64,000 nt of DNA from the NCBI RefSeq assembly GCF_021462225.1, contig NC_061812.1, positions 48,961,363 through 49,025,362 of the forward strand, in the 5' to 3' direction. The position numbers and the translations under genes are program-made. Of this stretch, positions 1-10,103 are shown piece after piece; position 1 is the first letter of the stretch, and each line of letters starts with the position of its first letter. The notes beneath the pieces were generated by a model. That model was not told the DNA's origin. It did no database searches and worked only from the letters and a program-made list of their open reading frames with translations. This stretch comes from Girardinichthys multiradiatus (lineage: Eukaryota > Chordata > Actinopteri > Cyprinodontiformes > Goodeidae).

Positions 1-268
1 CAATCAAGGCACATGACGTTGCCCGGTACGGTGGAGCCAGGGTCCTACCCTGGAGCCAGGCCTGGGGTCGGGACTCATCGGAGAGCACCTGGTGGCCCCG
101 TTGCTCCTTGCAGGCCCGGCTGGGCCAAGCCTGAACGAGAGGCGCAAGGCCATCCCCCGGTGGGCCCACCACTTGCAGGGGGAACCATGAGGGCCGGGGC
201 AAAGAGGATCGGGCAGCGGACGAAGGTGGAGACTTTGGCGGCCCGATCTCCGGATGCTTAGAGCTGGC
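1..268 (-). mobile_element. RTE-like LINE fragment, internal piece
   Basis: This GC-rich stretch is closely similar to 37708-37970, which is the upstream part of a better-preserved LINE 3' end, so it is a second fragment of the same family. Read on the minus strand it gives a Pro/Arg-rich open frame that matches the equivalent part of the other copy, but no reverse-transcriptase or endonuclease motif is present. The fragment is cut by the left edge of the window. Family assignment rests on the other copy and is an inference. Confidence 0.65.
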
Positions 269-636
269 TCCATACAACCTTTACAAGGAAATGTATATAA
301 AAACTACTCTCATTGAAATGGAAATACAGCTCTCACATTGACCACTCATTAGACAGAATACAGCAGTATATACCTGCTTTATTGTTGTATGAAGAAACAT
401 GAATGGTCCAATGTTTTCTATTTATTTTGTATTACAAATAAAAATCTGAAAAACACAGCATGCATTTGTAGCCAATTACCTTTACTCTGTTACCCATGAT
501 TAAAATGTGGATATGGAGAACACCTTGCACTGGCATCCTGACTGAAAAACATTCTGAAAGGTTTTCTGGGTTTGTCGTTTTGGTACTCCTCCTCTGATTT
601 TTGACTTGGATAAGTTCCAGGCTTCATTTAATTACA
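269..636. other. AT-rich stretch with no recognised gene
   Basis: I see no coding frame, splice pattern or repeat that I recognise here. It separates the RTE-like fragment from the tetranucleotide tract. Confidence 0.6.
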
Positions 637-933
<297 letters not shown>

Positions 934-949
934 GATATATATATGTGAG

Positions 950-1280
950 TCAGCCTGTCAGTCATTTTCTACCGCTTATTCCATAGCTGGTCGCGGGGAA
1001 GCTGGTGCCTATCTCCAGCAATCTACAGGCGGGGTACACCCTGGACAGGTCGCCAGTCCATCGCAGGGCAACACACAAACAACCAGGCACACTCATTCAT
1101 ACACCTAAGGGAAATTTAGAGTGACCAATTAACCTAACAGGCTTGTCTTTGGACTAGGGAGGAAGCCGGAGTACCCGGTGAGAACCTACACATGCACAGG
1201 GAGAACATGCAAACTCCATGCAGAAAGACCCCCGGCCAGGATTCTAACCCAGGAACTTCTTGCTGCACCATGCAGCCCTC
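950..1280 (-). repeat. Teleost LINE-tail or SINE-type dispersed repeat
   Basis: The segment carries the familiar teleost repeat wording: 'taccgcttattcc' at its start, then 'ggcggggtacaccctgg', 'aggaagccggagtacccgg' and 'gagaacatgcaaactcc'. Related, more decayed pieces lie at 10930-11095, 49150-49290 and 60700-60865. It abuts the 3' end of a Rex1-like LINE at about 1281. The exact family (L2-type LINE tail versus SINE) is not resolved. Confidence 0.7.
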
Positions 1281-1363
1281 TAGCTCATTATGAAGGTTTC
1301 TTCAAAGAGCCGTTGTAGAAACTGATGGCTGTGGGCAGGAAGGATCTCCTGTGGCGCTCCGTC

Positions 1364-2338
1364 TTACAGCAGATCTGAAGAAGCCTCTGACTGCACAGTC
1401 TCATGAAAAGGATGCTCAGGGTTCTCCATAATGTTCTTCATTTTATGAAGAATCTGTCTTTCCACAATGATCTCCAGAGGTTCCAGAGGAGTCCCCAGAA
1501 CAGAACCAGCCTTTTTTATCACGTTGTCGAGCTTTTTTAAGTCCCTGGCTCTGATGCTGCTTCCACAGCAGATGATGGCAGAAGAGATCACACTTTCCAC
1601 AACAGACTTATAGAAGATATGCAGCATCTTGCTGCAAACACCAAAGAACCTAAGCTTCCTCAAGAAGTACAGTCTGCTCTGTCCCTTCTTGTAGATGGCT
1701 TCACAGTTGCATCTCCATTCTAGTCTGTTGTCCAGGTGAACACCAAGGTATTTATACTCCTCCACCACCTCCACTTCTTCTCCCATGATGGAAATAGTTT
1801 TTGACTTATTCCTGTTTCTCTTAAAATCTACAATCATCTCCTTTGCTTTATTCACGTTCAAGATGAGATGATTGTTTCCACACCATGCCACAAAGCGGTC
1901 CACCACCTTCCTGTACTCAGCTTCTTGTCTATCTCTGATCCACCCCACGACTGCAGAATCATCTAAGTATTTCTGCAGATGACAGGAGTCTGTCTTGTAC
2001 TGGAAGTCTGATGTGTACAAAGTAAAAAGGAATGGTGAGAGTACAGTCCCCTGTGGTGCTCCTGTGCTGCTGACTACCTGGTTAGACTCATAACCCTTCA
2101 GTCTCACAAACTGTGGTCTGTTTGTCAGGTAGTCTTTGATCCAGGAGATTGTTGAGGCCTCCACCTGAGTCTTCTGGAGTTTTTGACAAAGCAAATCAGG
2201 TTGAATTGTGTTAAATGTACTGGAGAAATCAAAGAACATGATCCTCACAGTGCTGCTGGCTTTGTCCAGATGACAGTGGGTTTGTTGAAGCAGGTGTATG
2301 ATGGCATCTTCCAACTCCAACTCCACAGCGATAAGCAA
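1364..2338 (-). pseudogene. Rex1-like LINE reverse transcriptase palm and C-terminus
   Basis: An open frame of 324 residues with the RT fingers and palm, catalytic Asp pair (YLDD box), a thumb with 'YKYLGVHLDNRLEW' and the C-terminal 'YKKGQSRLYFLRKLR' region typical of CR1/Rex1 LINEs. Its start is not a real start: it is the point where the frame is entered after a one-base frameshift that copy 2 also has. Products would act on LINE RNA at nicked target DNA; this one cannot be made intact. Confidence 0.82.
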
Positions 2339-2564
2339 ACTGAAGGGGGTCCTGATGGTTTACTGTTTGCTTACTCAGGTGGACCAACAGGAGTTTCTCT
2401 AGGACCTTCATGGTGTGGGATGTCAGGGCAACAGGTCTACAGTCATTGAGGACTGATGGGTGAGTTTTCTTTGGTACCGGAACAAGACAGGAGGTCTTCC
2501 ACAACACCGGAACCTTCTTCTGGGCCAGGCTAAGGTTGAAGAGGTGCTGCAGAATCCCACAGAG

Positions 2565-3239
2565 CTACTCTGCACAGGCCTTCAGGACTCTAGGGCTGAC
2601 ATGATCTGGACCTGCAGCCTTATTCCAATTCAGTCTCTCCAGTCGCATCTTCACCTGACTTCTTGAGACACACAGGTGGAAGGGGGAAGCAAAGGAAGCA
2701 TCAGCATCTTCTGATATGGTTGAAGGCAAACATGTAGAAGCAGAAGGGTCCATGGCTGAGGTCGAAGATAAAACATTTGAGGTGTTACTGGACAGCTGTG
2801 GGTCAAAAGAGGGTGGGATGTCTGTTTGGCTGTGAGCAGGAAAGAAGGATGCTGAGCTTGTTTCTGAACTGAACCTATTGAAGAATGTGTTCAGTTCATT
2901 GGCTCTGTCCAGACCTCCATCGGTCTGATCATCCTTCTTCTTGAAGCATGTGATCTTCTTCATCCCTGACCACACATCTCTGATATTGTTTTGCTGGAGC
3001 TTGCTCTCCAGTTTCTTCTTGTACACCTCCTTGCTGTCTCTTATCTTGACTTTAAGTTGCTTCTGTATACTCCTCAATAATTCTCTGTCTCCCTCTCTGA
3101 AGGCTCTTTTTTTCTTGTTAAGCAGGTCCTTCAGGTCACTGGTGATCCAAGGTTTGTTATTGGGGAAGCATTTCACGGTTCTGGTGGGGATGATGTTATC
3201 CACACAGAAGTTTATATAGTCGGTTACACACTCAGTCAT
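2565..3239 (-). pseudogene. Rex1-like LINE polyprotein remnant, connector and N-terminal RT
   Basis: This 224-residue open stretch covers the linker between endonuclease and reverse transcriptase, with a Lys/Arg-rich helix region ('KKKLESKLQQNNIRDVW') and the RT motif 'NWNKAAGPDHVSPRVLKAC'. It aligns along its length with copy 2. It is cut from the endonuclease by a frameshift at its upstream end and from the palm domain by a stop and the shared frameshift downstream. Confidence 0.8.
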
Positions 3240-3620
3240 GGCATTGATGTCCTCTTCATGTGGCTGGCACAGTCTGTAGCCTCAAAGCAACCTTGCAGAG
3301 CTTCTTCAGCTTCCTGTGACCATTTTCTCACAGTCCTCTTTATTACAGTTTGCCTCTGAACAAGGGGCTTATATTTCAAGCAGAGAAAAACAAGATTGTG
3401 ATCTGATTTGCCTAGAGGAGGTTCTTGCTGTCGTGATGTATGAGTCCTTGATATTTGCATAAAACAAATCCAATGTTTTGGTTTCTCTGGTAGAGCAGCT
3501 GACAAACTGTTGAAATGTTGGAAGTGTAGCAGAGAGTGAAGCATGGTTAAAATCACCAGAAATTGCCACAAAACCATTGGGGTTTTGGGTCTGTAGCTTA
3601 GCAACAACTGAGCTGATGGC

Positions 3621-3625
3621 ATCAC
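3621..3625. repeat. Target-site duplication, left copy (ATCAC)
   Basis: ATCAC lies directly before the 5' LTR and again at 9297-9301 directly after the 3' LTR. The LINE sequence across the two flanks is continuous when one copy is removed, as shown by copy 2 of the LINE, so this is the integration footprint of the Gypsy element. Confidence 0.95.
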
Positions 3626-4325
3626 TGTCAGATCCTGGTTATTTTTGCCTGCTACTAACCCTTTTCAACCAGTAGGGGCGTTAGGAGCTGAGTTCTGGGT
3701 GGTCAGGTGTATCACATGAGTGTCATCAGCTGGAGAACTATAAGAAGGAGGCGAGCCAGTACTTCGACGCCTGAGTGTTTTGCCTCCTCGTGGTATTCAG
3801 CCTGGCCAATTTCATGATTTTGTGAAGTTTTTGATCTTCTGTGAAGACTCTGCTTATTCCCCTGACTAATGGTCTTATCTGTCTCAGGATACTGAGACAG
3901 ATAAAGCCTAGTTCCTAAGAGATCTCTGGAAGACTTCGAACAGTTTATGGATTCTGGATTCTCGCTCTTCTACCCGCTGGCTGCCGGATCAGACGTTTGC
4001 TTCATAGCTCCAGGCGAACCCTGTCCACCCTCCTCCGAACCTCTCAGGACTACCTTGCTCCAACGTTGCAGTGTTGCTCACAGCCCCTCCAGGATCATAA
4101 CCTCTTTCCCTGGCAGACCTAACACAACCGGACGTAAGCTCTCATAGAGCACATTGTTAAGGTTTCTTTGGTGGTGTCTTACCTGCGTTCGCTTTTCTCT
4201 TGCAGTCGCTCAGCATCCTCGGTTTCCAGTACCTAGTTCTGCAAATAAAATTTCTTACTAAAACGCTTCTCTGTTTAGTTGTGTCTTTCTGCATGTGGGT
4301 CAAGTCGGCCATTGACACTATGACA
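3626..4325 (+). repeat. 5' LTR of the chromovirus (700 bp)
   Basis: It begins TG and ends CA and is nearly the same as 8595-9296. A TATA-like box TATAAG lies at 3739-3744, and 30 bases after its first base comes GCCTGAGTGTT (3769-3779), the likely RNA start. Upstream of that would be U3 and downstream R/U5. The last six bases contain the ATG of gag. Confidence 0.95.
3739..3779 (+). promoter_or_regulatory. LTR promoter: TATA box and predicted RNA start
   Basis: TATAAG at 3739-3744 is followed at the usual ~30-base distance by GCCTGAGTGTT at 3769-3779. The start is inferred from spacing and from the exact complementarity of these 11 bases to 4327-4337. The same arrangement is kept in the 3' LTR. 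Confidence 0.7.
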
Positions 4326-5275
4326 GAACACTCAGGCCAGCCGGACCCAGCAGAAAAACTACGGAGAACCGTTTTGGAACACGGCCAAACGATCCAGGCC
4401 CATGACTCAACCCTCCGTTCGATCCTAGAACAGCAGCGACAGATTAGTCTACAGCTGGGGGAGATGACGGCACTCATGCAGCACACCCTGAGTGTTAGAG
4501 CCACAGCACCACCGGGGGCTGCTGCGGAGCCTCCAGTAGCGTAGCGACTTCTGCATGGCCGAGACGTCACTTCCCCCTGCCTGAAGAAATTTTCCGGTGA
4601 GTTGGGAGGTTGTCGTGGGTTTTTGTTGCAGTGCTCTCTAGTGTTTAACCGTTCCCCTCAGTCATTTCCCCATGATGATGCAAAGGTATCTTATATTCTG
4701 GGTTTACTATCTGGTAGGGCACTCCGATGGGCGGAGGCAAGATTCAATAATTACAGTCATTTTGGCTGCACTTATGATGAATTCTTAAAGAACTTCAGAT
4801 CCATATTCGATTTAGAGATGGGTCAGACTGAGGTGGCTCATAGGTTATGCACACTTAAGCAGCGCAACCGACCACTTACTGATTTTTCCATAGATTTTCG
4901 AACTTTGGCGGTTGCATCTGGCTGGAATTCCGGTGCATTGAGATAAATGTTTTTTCAGGCTCTGGATGAAAATTTAAAGGATGGACTAGTTCTATTGGAG
5001 GAACCAGAGGACCTAGATGAATATATTGATTTAGCCCTCCGTTTGGATAACCGTATAAGGGAAAGGAGGCGATCCTGCGCTGAGCAGTTTTTGCCTAGAG
5101 CATAGTCTTCCACCACTCACCAGACACCGACCCGACTGGTACAAACTTCAGGCCAGGTAGAGTCCGAGCCCATGCAGCGGGAGGCCAGGCAGTGTTTTTA
5201 CTGCGGATCCCCCGAGCATTTGGTTTTGGCTTGTCCTATTCGGCCAAAAGGTTGGGTCTCCCGGTTCTAGCAAGG
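4320..5275 (+). pseudogene. Chromovirus gag remnant
   Basis: Gag starts at the ATG at 4320, which overlaps the end of the LTR and runs through the primer-binding site; the first stretch is a Gln/Glu-rich helical region (about 75 residues). A stop near 4543 and a frame change follow. The capsid part resumes around 4602 with 'SYILGLLSGRALRWAEARF' and the 'FRSIFDLEMGQTEVAHRL' region typical of Gypsy capsids. Further stops occur near 4944 and 5103. A nucleocapsid zinc knuckle (C-x2-C-x4-H-x4-C, 'CFYCGSPEHLVLAC') is read at about 5192-5233. Gag would have packaged the element RNA; this copy cannot make the full protein. Confidence 0.85.
4327..4337 (+). promoter_or_regulatory. Self-priming primer-binding site (AACACTCAGGC)
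   Basis: AACACTCAGGC, one base after the 5' LTR, is the exact reverse complement of GCCTGAGTGTT at 3769-3779, the predicted first 11 bases of the element RNA. In Tf1 and its sushi-type relatives the first 11 nt of the mRNA fold back onto the primer-binding site and are cleaved to prime minus-strand synthesis. No tRNA-type site follows the LTR. The role here is inferred from position and complementarity. Confidence 0.75.
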
Positions 5276-5289
5276 CGACCGGTGGACCA

Positions 5290-5563
5290 AAGGCCCTTTA
5301 GCATGCCCTCACGTTTCACATTACCTGCCACATTAGTATTGAATCAACAGAGCCTCACTCTCTCCGCCCTACTAGATTAGGGTTGTGAACTGAGCCTAAT
5401 CGATCAGGATCTGGTAAAACTCCACCAGATTAAGATTGAACCATTAACCGTGCCACGTCAAGTCTCGGCCTTAGATGGCTGGACGCTCCACAGTCTTACC
5501 CATAGAACTCTACCCCTGGAATTAGTCTAATCTGGTAACCATAGGGAGCTTATTACCCTGTTT
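5290..5563 (+). pseudogene. Chromovirus aspartic protease remnant
   Basis: The frame 'TLSALLD' followed directly by a TAG stop and 'GCELSLIDQ' corresponds to the retropepsin active-site region, where an Asp-Ser/Thr-Gly triad is expected. Here the middle codon of the triad (5378-5380) is the stop. A second stop occurs near 5529. The protease matures Gag-Pol in intact relatives and is dead in this copy. Confidence 0.75.
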
Positions 5564-8233
5564 GTGTTTCCCATACTACAGAGCTCTCTTGTGCTTGGAT
5601 TTCCTTGGCTGCAGCTTCACAACCCGCATCTGAACTGGGCGGAGTTACGGGTAGAATCATGGTCCACCCAGTGCTTGTCATCCTGTCTCTACTCAGCTGT
5701 TCCCCCTAGTACTCCTGAGAAGGAGAGGGAGGTCGAAATTCCCGATCTTACTCGAGTACCAAGTGAGTATCATGATCTAAAATCAGTACTTAGAAAGTCT
5801 CGGGCTACGTCCCTCCCGGCGCACCATCCTTATGACTGCGATATCGACCTTCTGGCAGGAGCTCCATTACCATCCAGCCGGTTATATAAAATCTCTGGAC
5901 CGGAGAGGTTGGTAATGGAGAATTATATAAATGAATCATTAGCCTCAGGAATAATCCGACCGTCTTCATCCCCATTGGGAGCTGGGTTTTTCTTTGTCGG
6001 CAAGAAAGATGGGTCTCTCCACCCGTGTATAGATTATAGGGGATTAAACGCCATCACGATAAAGAACAAGTACCCTTTACCCCTTCTTTCATCGGCCTTC
6101 GAACCAGTTTATGGCGCCACAATCTTTACTAAACTCGATCTTAGGAACGCATACCACTTGGTCCGAATCCGTCAGGGAGATGAGTGGAAGACGGCTTTTA
6201 AGACTCCATTCGGACACTATGAGTACCTGGTGATGCCGTTTGAACTATGTAATGCACCCGCCGTGTTCCAGGCTCTTGTAAACGATGTATTAAGGGACTT
6301 CCTGAATCTATTCGTTTTTGTTTATCTCGATGACATTTTGGTTTATTCAAAGACTCCTACAGAGCATCGCCGGCATGTTCGTCTAGTCCTTCAGCGCCTC
6401 CTGGAAAATCAGCTGTTTGTGAAGGCCGAGAAGTGCAAATTCCACCAGTCATCCATCAGTTTTCTGGGTTTCGTCCTCGAGGGTGGGCAGGTTCGCGTTG
6501 ACCCCAGCAAGATCAAGGCGGTGGAGGTCTGGCCTATCCCTACCACTTGGAAGGAATTACAACGGTTTCTGGGCTTTGCCAATTTTTATAGAAAATTTAT
6601 TATGAACTACAGCCAGACGGCCAGCTCCCTCACAGCCCTGACTTCCTCTAAGGTGCCGTTCGTTTGGACTCCGGAGGCAGACAACGCATTCAGCACCTTG
6701 AAAGACAAGTTCACCCATGCGCCAGTACTCGTTCACCCTGATTCAGCAAAACAGTTCATTCTGGAGGTGGATGCTTCGGACACTGGGGTGGGAGCGGTGC
6801 TCTCCCAACGCCAGGACCTTGACTCAAGGCTTCATCCGTGTGCCTTTTTCTCTCGCCGCTTATCTGCGGCAGAAAGGAACTATGATGTGGGTGACAGAGA
6901 GCTCCTAGCTATTAAGCTCGCTCTGGAGGAGTGGCGGCACTGGTTGGAGGGCGCTGAACATCCAGTGCTGGTCTGGACCGACCATAGAAATTTGTCCTAC
7001 ATCCAATCAGCAAAACAGTTAAACCCTAGACAATCACGTTGGTCATTATTCTTTTCTCGCTTTAATTTGTTGATCTCTTACAGACCCGGTATCAGAAACA
7101 CCAAGCCAGATGCCCTGTCACGACAGTTCTCCACTAATGAAACGGAGAAGCTAGTTGCGCCTATCCTGCCTCCTAGCTGCACTATTGGAGCCGGTACCTG
7201 GGAGATCGAGGACAGCGTGCGGCAGGCCCTCCTCGCTGACCCGGGGCCAGGAACTGGACCACCTAACCGGACGTATGTTCCCAGCGCTATTCGGTCCCGG
7301 CTCATTACCTGGTTCCACGCTTCAAGGTTCGCCGTCCACCCAGGAGCTAATCGGACCATCGCTGCCCTGTCTAGACGCTTTTGGTGGCCCACTTTACACC
7401 AAGACATTAGGGATTATGTCTCAGCCTGTAGAACCTGTGCTCGTAACAAGACATCTAATCGGCCACCCCCTGGCCTCCTGCAACCGTTGGACGTTCCTCC
7501 TCGACCTTGGTCCCACATCGCCATGGATTTTGTCACTGGCCTTCCAAACTCTCACGGTATGACTACTATCATGACTATTGTAGACAGATTTTCTAAAGCC
7601 TGCCATCTTGTACCTCTCAGGAGACTGCCTTCCACTTTCCAGACTGCCAAGCTTATGGTCAAGCACGTATTCCGTTTGCATGGAATCCCCTGGGACGTGC
7701 TGTCGGACCGTGGGCCCCAGTTCACTGCCCAGGTGTGGAAGGAGTTTTGTGCAGCGCTGGGGGCCACCGTCTCTCTAACTTCCGCTCATCACCCGCAGAC
7801 CCATGGCCAAGTGGAGAGACTTAATCAGGAGATGGAAGCAGCACTACGCTGCGTAGCATCCTCCAGCCCTACTGATTGGAGCGACTACCTGCCCTGGATT
7901 GAGTACTCACACAATTCACATGTCTCTACCGCCATCGGTTTATCCCCGTTTGAAGTTTCGCTGGGGTATCAACCACCCCTGTTTCCTGCTGATGAGAAGG
8001 AGATCGCTGTTACCTCCGTACGACAGCACGTCCGGCGATGCAGATGGATCTGGACGTCTACCACGAAGGCCCTTCAACGGTCCGCTGCAGCCAACAAATG
8101 CTACGCCGACAGGCGACGGATCCCCTCTCCTACCTGTCGCCCAGTCAGCAGGTGTGGCTGTCTACACGGACTGTTCCACTCAAGTCTCTGTCCCGGAAGC
8201 TATCTCCCAGGTTCATCGGTCCATATGTTATAG
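5564..8233 (+). pseudogene. Chromovirus pol: RT, RNase H and integrase
   Basis: An 889-residue open frame holds most of Pol. The reverse transcriptase has '[17 protein letters not shown]' and the catalytic 'YLDDILVYS' box at about residues 254-262. RNase H follows with '[15 protein letters not shown]' and '[13 protein letters not shown]'. Integrase has an HHCC zinc region ('[11 protein letters not shown]' to 'CRTCARNK') and a DD35E core: Asp655 ('AMDFVTG'), Asp715 ('LSDRGPQF') and Glu751 ('GQVERLNQE'). The RT motif usually read MPFGLxNAP is MPFELCNAP here. The frame is lost around 8115-8135 and the C-terminal domains continue in another frame. The ATG at 5564 is only the first Met after the protease stop. 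Confidence 0.92.
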
Positions 8234-8583
8234 ATTCTGTGGTTAACCCTTCATCGGTATGTGTACGTTTGCCCCCTAGTTTCCGGGTCCATCCTGTGTT
8301 TCATGTATCTCAGATTAAGCCTGTCCAGTCCAGCACACACTGCCCTCCGTCCGTGCCCCCTCCACTCACCCAGGAGTTCCAAGGCCACCCGGCCTACTCG
8401 GTCCGCTGGATCGTGGCCTCCCGTCGACGAAGAAGGGGGTGGCAGTTCTTAGTGGATTGGGAGGGTTACGGTCCCGAGGATAGCCTCTGGGTTCCCCGGT
8501 CTTTCATCCTGGACTCTAGACTGATTCAGGACTTCTGGTCGTCCCAGGCCAGTTCGTCTAGAACGCCCGGAGGCGGTCGTTGA
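8110..8583 (+). pseudogene. Chromovirus integrase C-terminus and chromodomain
   Basis: In the shifted frame the integrase tail ('[20 protein letters not shown]', 'FHVSQIKPV') leads into a chromodomain at about 8395-8545: 'YSVRWIVASR', 'FLVDWEGYGPEDSLWVP'. The aromatic residues expected in a histone-methyl-lysine cage are present (Tyr, Trp, Tyr). In chromoviruses this domain is thought to guide integration. The reading frame ends at 8583 just before the polypurine tract. Confidence 0.88.
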
Positions 8584-8594
8584 GGGGGAGGTGG
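8582..8594 (+). promoter_or_regulatory. Polypurine tract for plus-strand priming
   Basis: GAGGGGGAGGTGG lies directly before the 3' LTR, where Gypsy elements keep the RNase H-resistant primer for plus-strand DNA. Confidence 0.85.
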
Positions 8595-9296
8595 TGTCAG
8601 ATCCTGGTTATTTTTGCCTGCTACTAACCCTTTTCCACCAGTAGGGGCATTAGGAGCTGAGTTCTGGGTGGTCAGGTGTATCGCATGAGTGTCATCAGCT
8701 GGAGGACTATAAGAAGGAGGTGAGACAGTACTTCGACGCCTGAGTGTTTTGCCTCCTCGTGGTATTCAGCCTGGCCAATTTCATGATTTTGTGAAGTTTT
8801 TGATCTTCTGTGAAGACTCTGCTTATTCCCCTGACTAATGGTCTTATCTGTCTCAGTATCCTGAGACAGATAAAGCCTAGTTCCTAAGAGATCTCTGGAA
8901 GACTTCTAACAGTTTATGGATTCTGGATTCTCGCTCTTCTACCCGCTGGCTGCCGGATCAGACGTTTGCTTCATAGCTCCAGGCGAACCCTGTCCACCCT
9001 CCTCCGAACCCCTCAGGACTACCTTGCTCCAACGTTGCAGTGTTGCTCACAGCCCCTCCAGGATCATAATCTCTCTCCCTGGCGGACCTAACTCAACCGG
9101 ACATAAGTTCTCACATTGAGCACATTGTTAAGGTTTCTTTGGTGGTGTCTTACCTGCGTTCGCTTTTCTCTTGCAGTCGCTCAGCATCCTCAGTTTCCAG
9201 TACCTGGTTCTGCAAATAAAACTTCTTACTAAAATGCTTCTTTGTTTAGTTGTGTTTTTCTTCATGTGGGTCAAGTTGGCCATTGACACTATGACA
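8595..9296 (+). repeat. 3' LTR of the chromovirus (702 bp)
   Basis: It matches the 5' LTR base for base apart from about 25 substitutions and a 2-base indel near the middle, begins TG, ends CA, and is followed by ATCAC at 9297-9301. It keeps the TATA box and the 11-base RNA-start sequence, so it could still act as a promoter. Confidence 0.95.
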
Positions 9297-10028
9297 ATCA
9301 CATGCAGTGTCGGCAACAGCGGAAGGTGGAACGTAAACTGTTGCCAAAATAACACTGGTGAACTCTCTTTGTAAATAATATGGACGAAAACTTACTGCCA
9401 ACAGTTCAATATCTGGACTGCAGATATGACACTTCACAGTTACATGTCTTGGATTACACTATCTGTTGTTCACAAGTACTGCTAGCCCACCTCCTTTACA
9501 TTTGCCGCTCCTCTTTAAATCTCTGTCTGCTCGTATGGTTAAAAAGCCCGGCAGAGAGACGCTGGAGTCGGGGATATGATCCTACAGCCATGTCTCAGTA
9601 AAACACATAATACTGCATGCCCGGTACTCTGGCTGGGTCCTTCGTAGGTCTTGGAATTCATCCAACTTGTTTCCCAACTATCTCACATTGCCCATCATAA
9701 TCGACGAGATCATTGGAAAAGATGGTTTGAACTTCCTCCTTCTCTCTCTTCTCTTAGCTCCTGCTCCTTCTCTCTTTTCTCTTAGCTCCTGCTCTGCATC
9801 CACGGCTCCTTTTCAACTCATCAGGGATTTAGGGTTGTAGTTGAAGTATTATTTGAGCTTTTGAGATATTAATCAGCTGCTCTCGGTAGTAAGAAACAAC
9901 CCTGTTGCCATGGCATTGCATCATAACAAATGTCCAAAAATAGAAAGTTTTAGGAAAAATCCTCCAAGCTGCACAGCATCTGACACCGGAGAGGACAGTT
10001 GTCCAAAAAAAATATAAAAAGTCAACTG
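9297..10028 (-). mobile_element. Rex1/CR1-like LINE, copy 1, 5' portion (endonuclease)
   Basis: After the ATCAC duplication (9297-9301) the sequence resumes the LINE interrupted at 3625 and follows the 5' part of copy 2 (about 40205-40905) in reverse. It covers the start of the apurinic endonuclease region and the upstream basic segment. Small indels near 9480-9560 and a short duplication near 9750-9790 break the frame. It ends at a TA dinucleotide run. Confidence 0.88.
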
Positions 10029-10042
10029 TGTATATATATATA

Positions 10043-10100
<58 letters not shown>
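10029..10100. repeat. (TA)n/(TG)n microsatellite
   Basis: A 72-base run of TA with a short TG block, directly at the 5' end of the Rex1-like LINE. Confidence 0.95.

Positions 10101-10103
<3 letters not shown>

Larger units (their letters stand above)
1282..3625 (-). mobile_element. Rex1/CR1-like LINE, copy 1, 3' portion (reverse transcriptase)
   Basis: Read on the minus strand this is a non-LTR reverse transcriptase, very similar throughout to copy 2 at 40118-43330. Visible RT landmarks are 'DFSSTFNTIQP', 'SSTGAPQGTVLSPFLF' and the catalytic box 'YLDDSAVVG'. The frame breaks near 2310-2325, near 3240-3260 (about 10 bases missing relative to copy 2) and near 3420. The 5' remainder lies at 9302-10028 because a Gypsy element inserted at 3626. 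The usual Rex1-type A/T-rich tail is missing: the copy stops at 1282 against another repeat. It is non-functional. Confidence 0.88.
3626..9296 (+). mobile_element. Complete Ty3/Gypsy chromovirus (Tf1/sushi type), 5.67 kb
   Basis: A full-length LTR retrotransposon: 5' LTR 3626-4325, gag, protease, reverse transcriptase, RNase H, integrase, chromodomain, polypurine tract and 3' LTR 8595-9296, flanked by ATCAC duplications. The domain order (integrase after RNase H) identifies Ty3/Gypsy, and the C-terminal chromodomain puts it among chromoviruses. An 11-base complementarity between the predicted RNA 5' end and the sequence after the LTR matches the Tf1/sushi self-priming mode. I count roughly 25 differences between the two LTRs by eye. 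Stops in gag and protease and a frameshift late in pol make it non-autonomous now. Confidence 0.95.
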
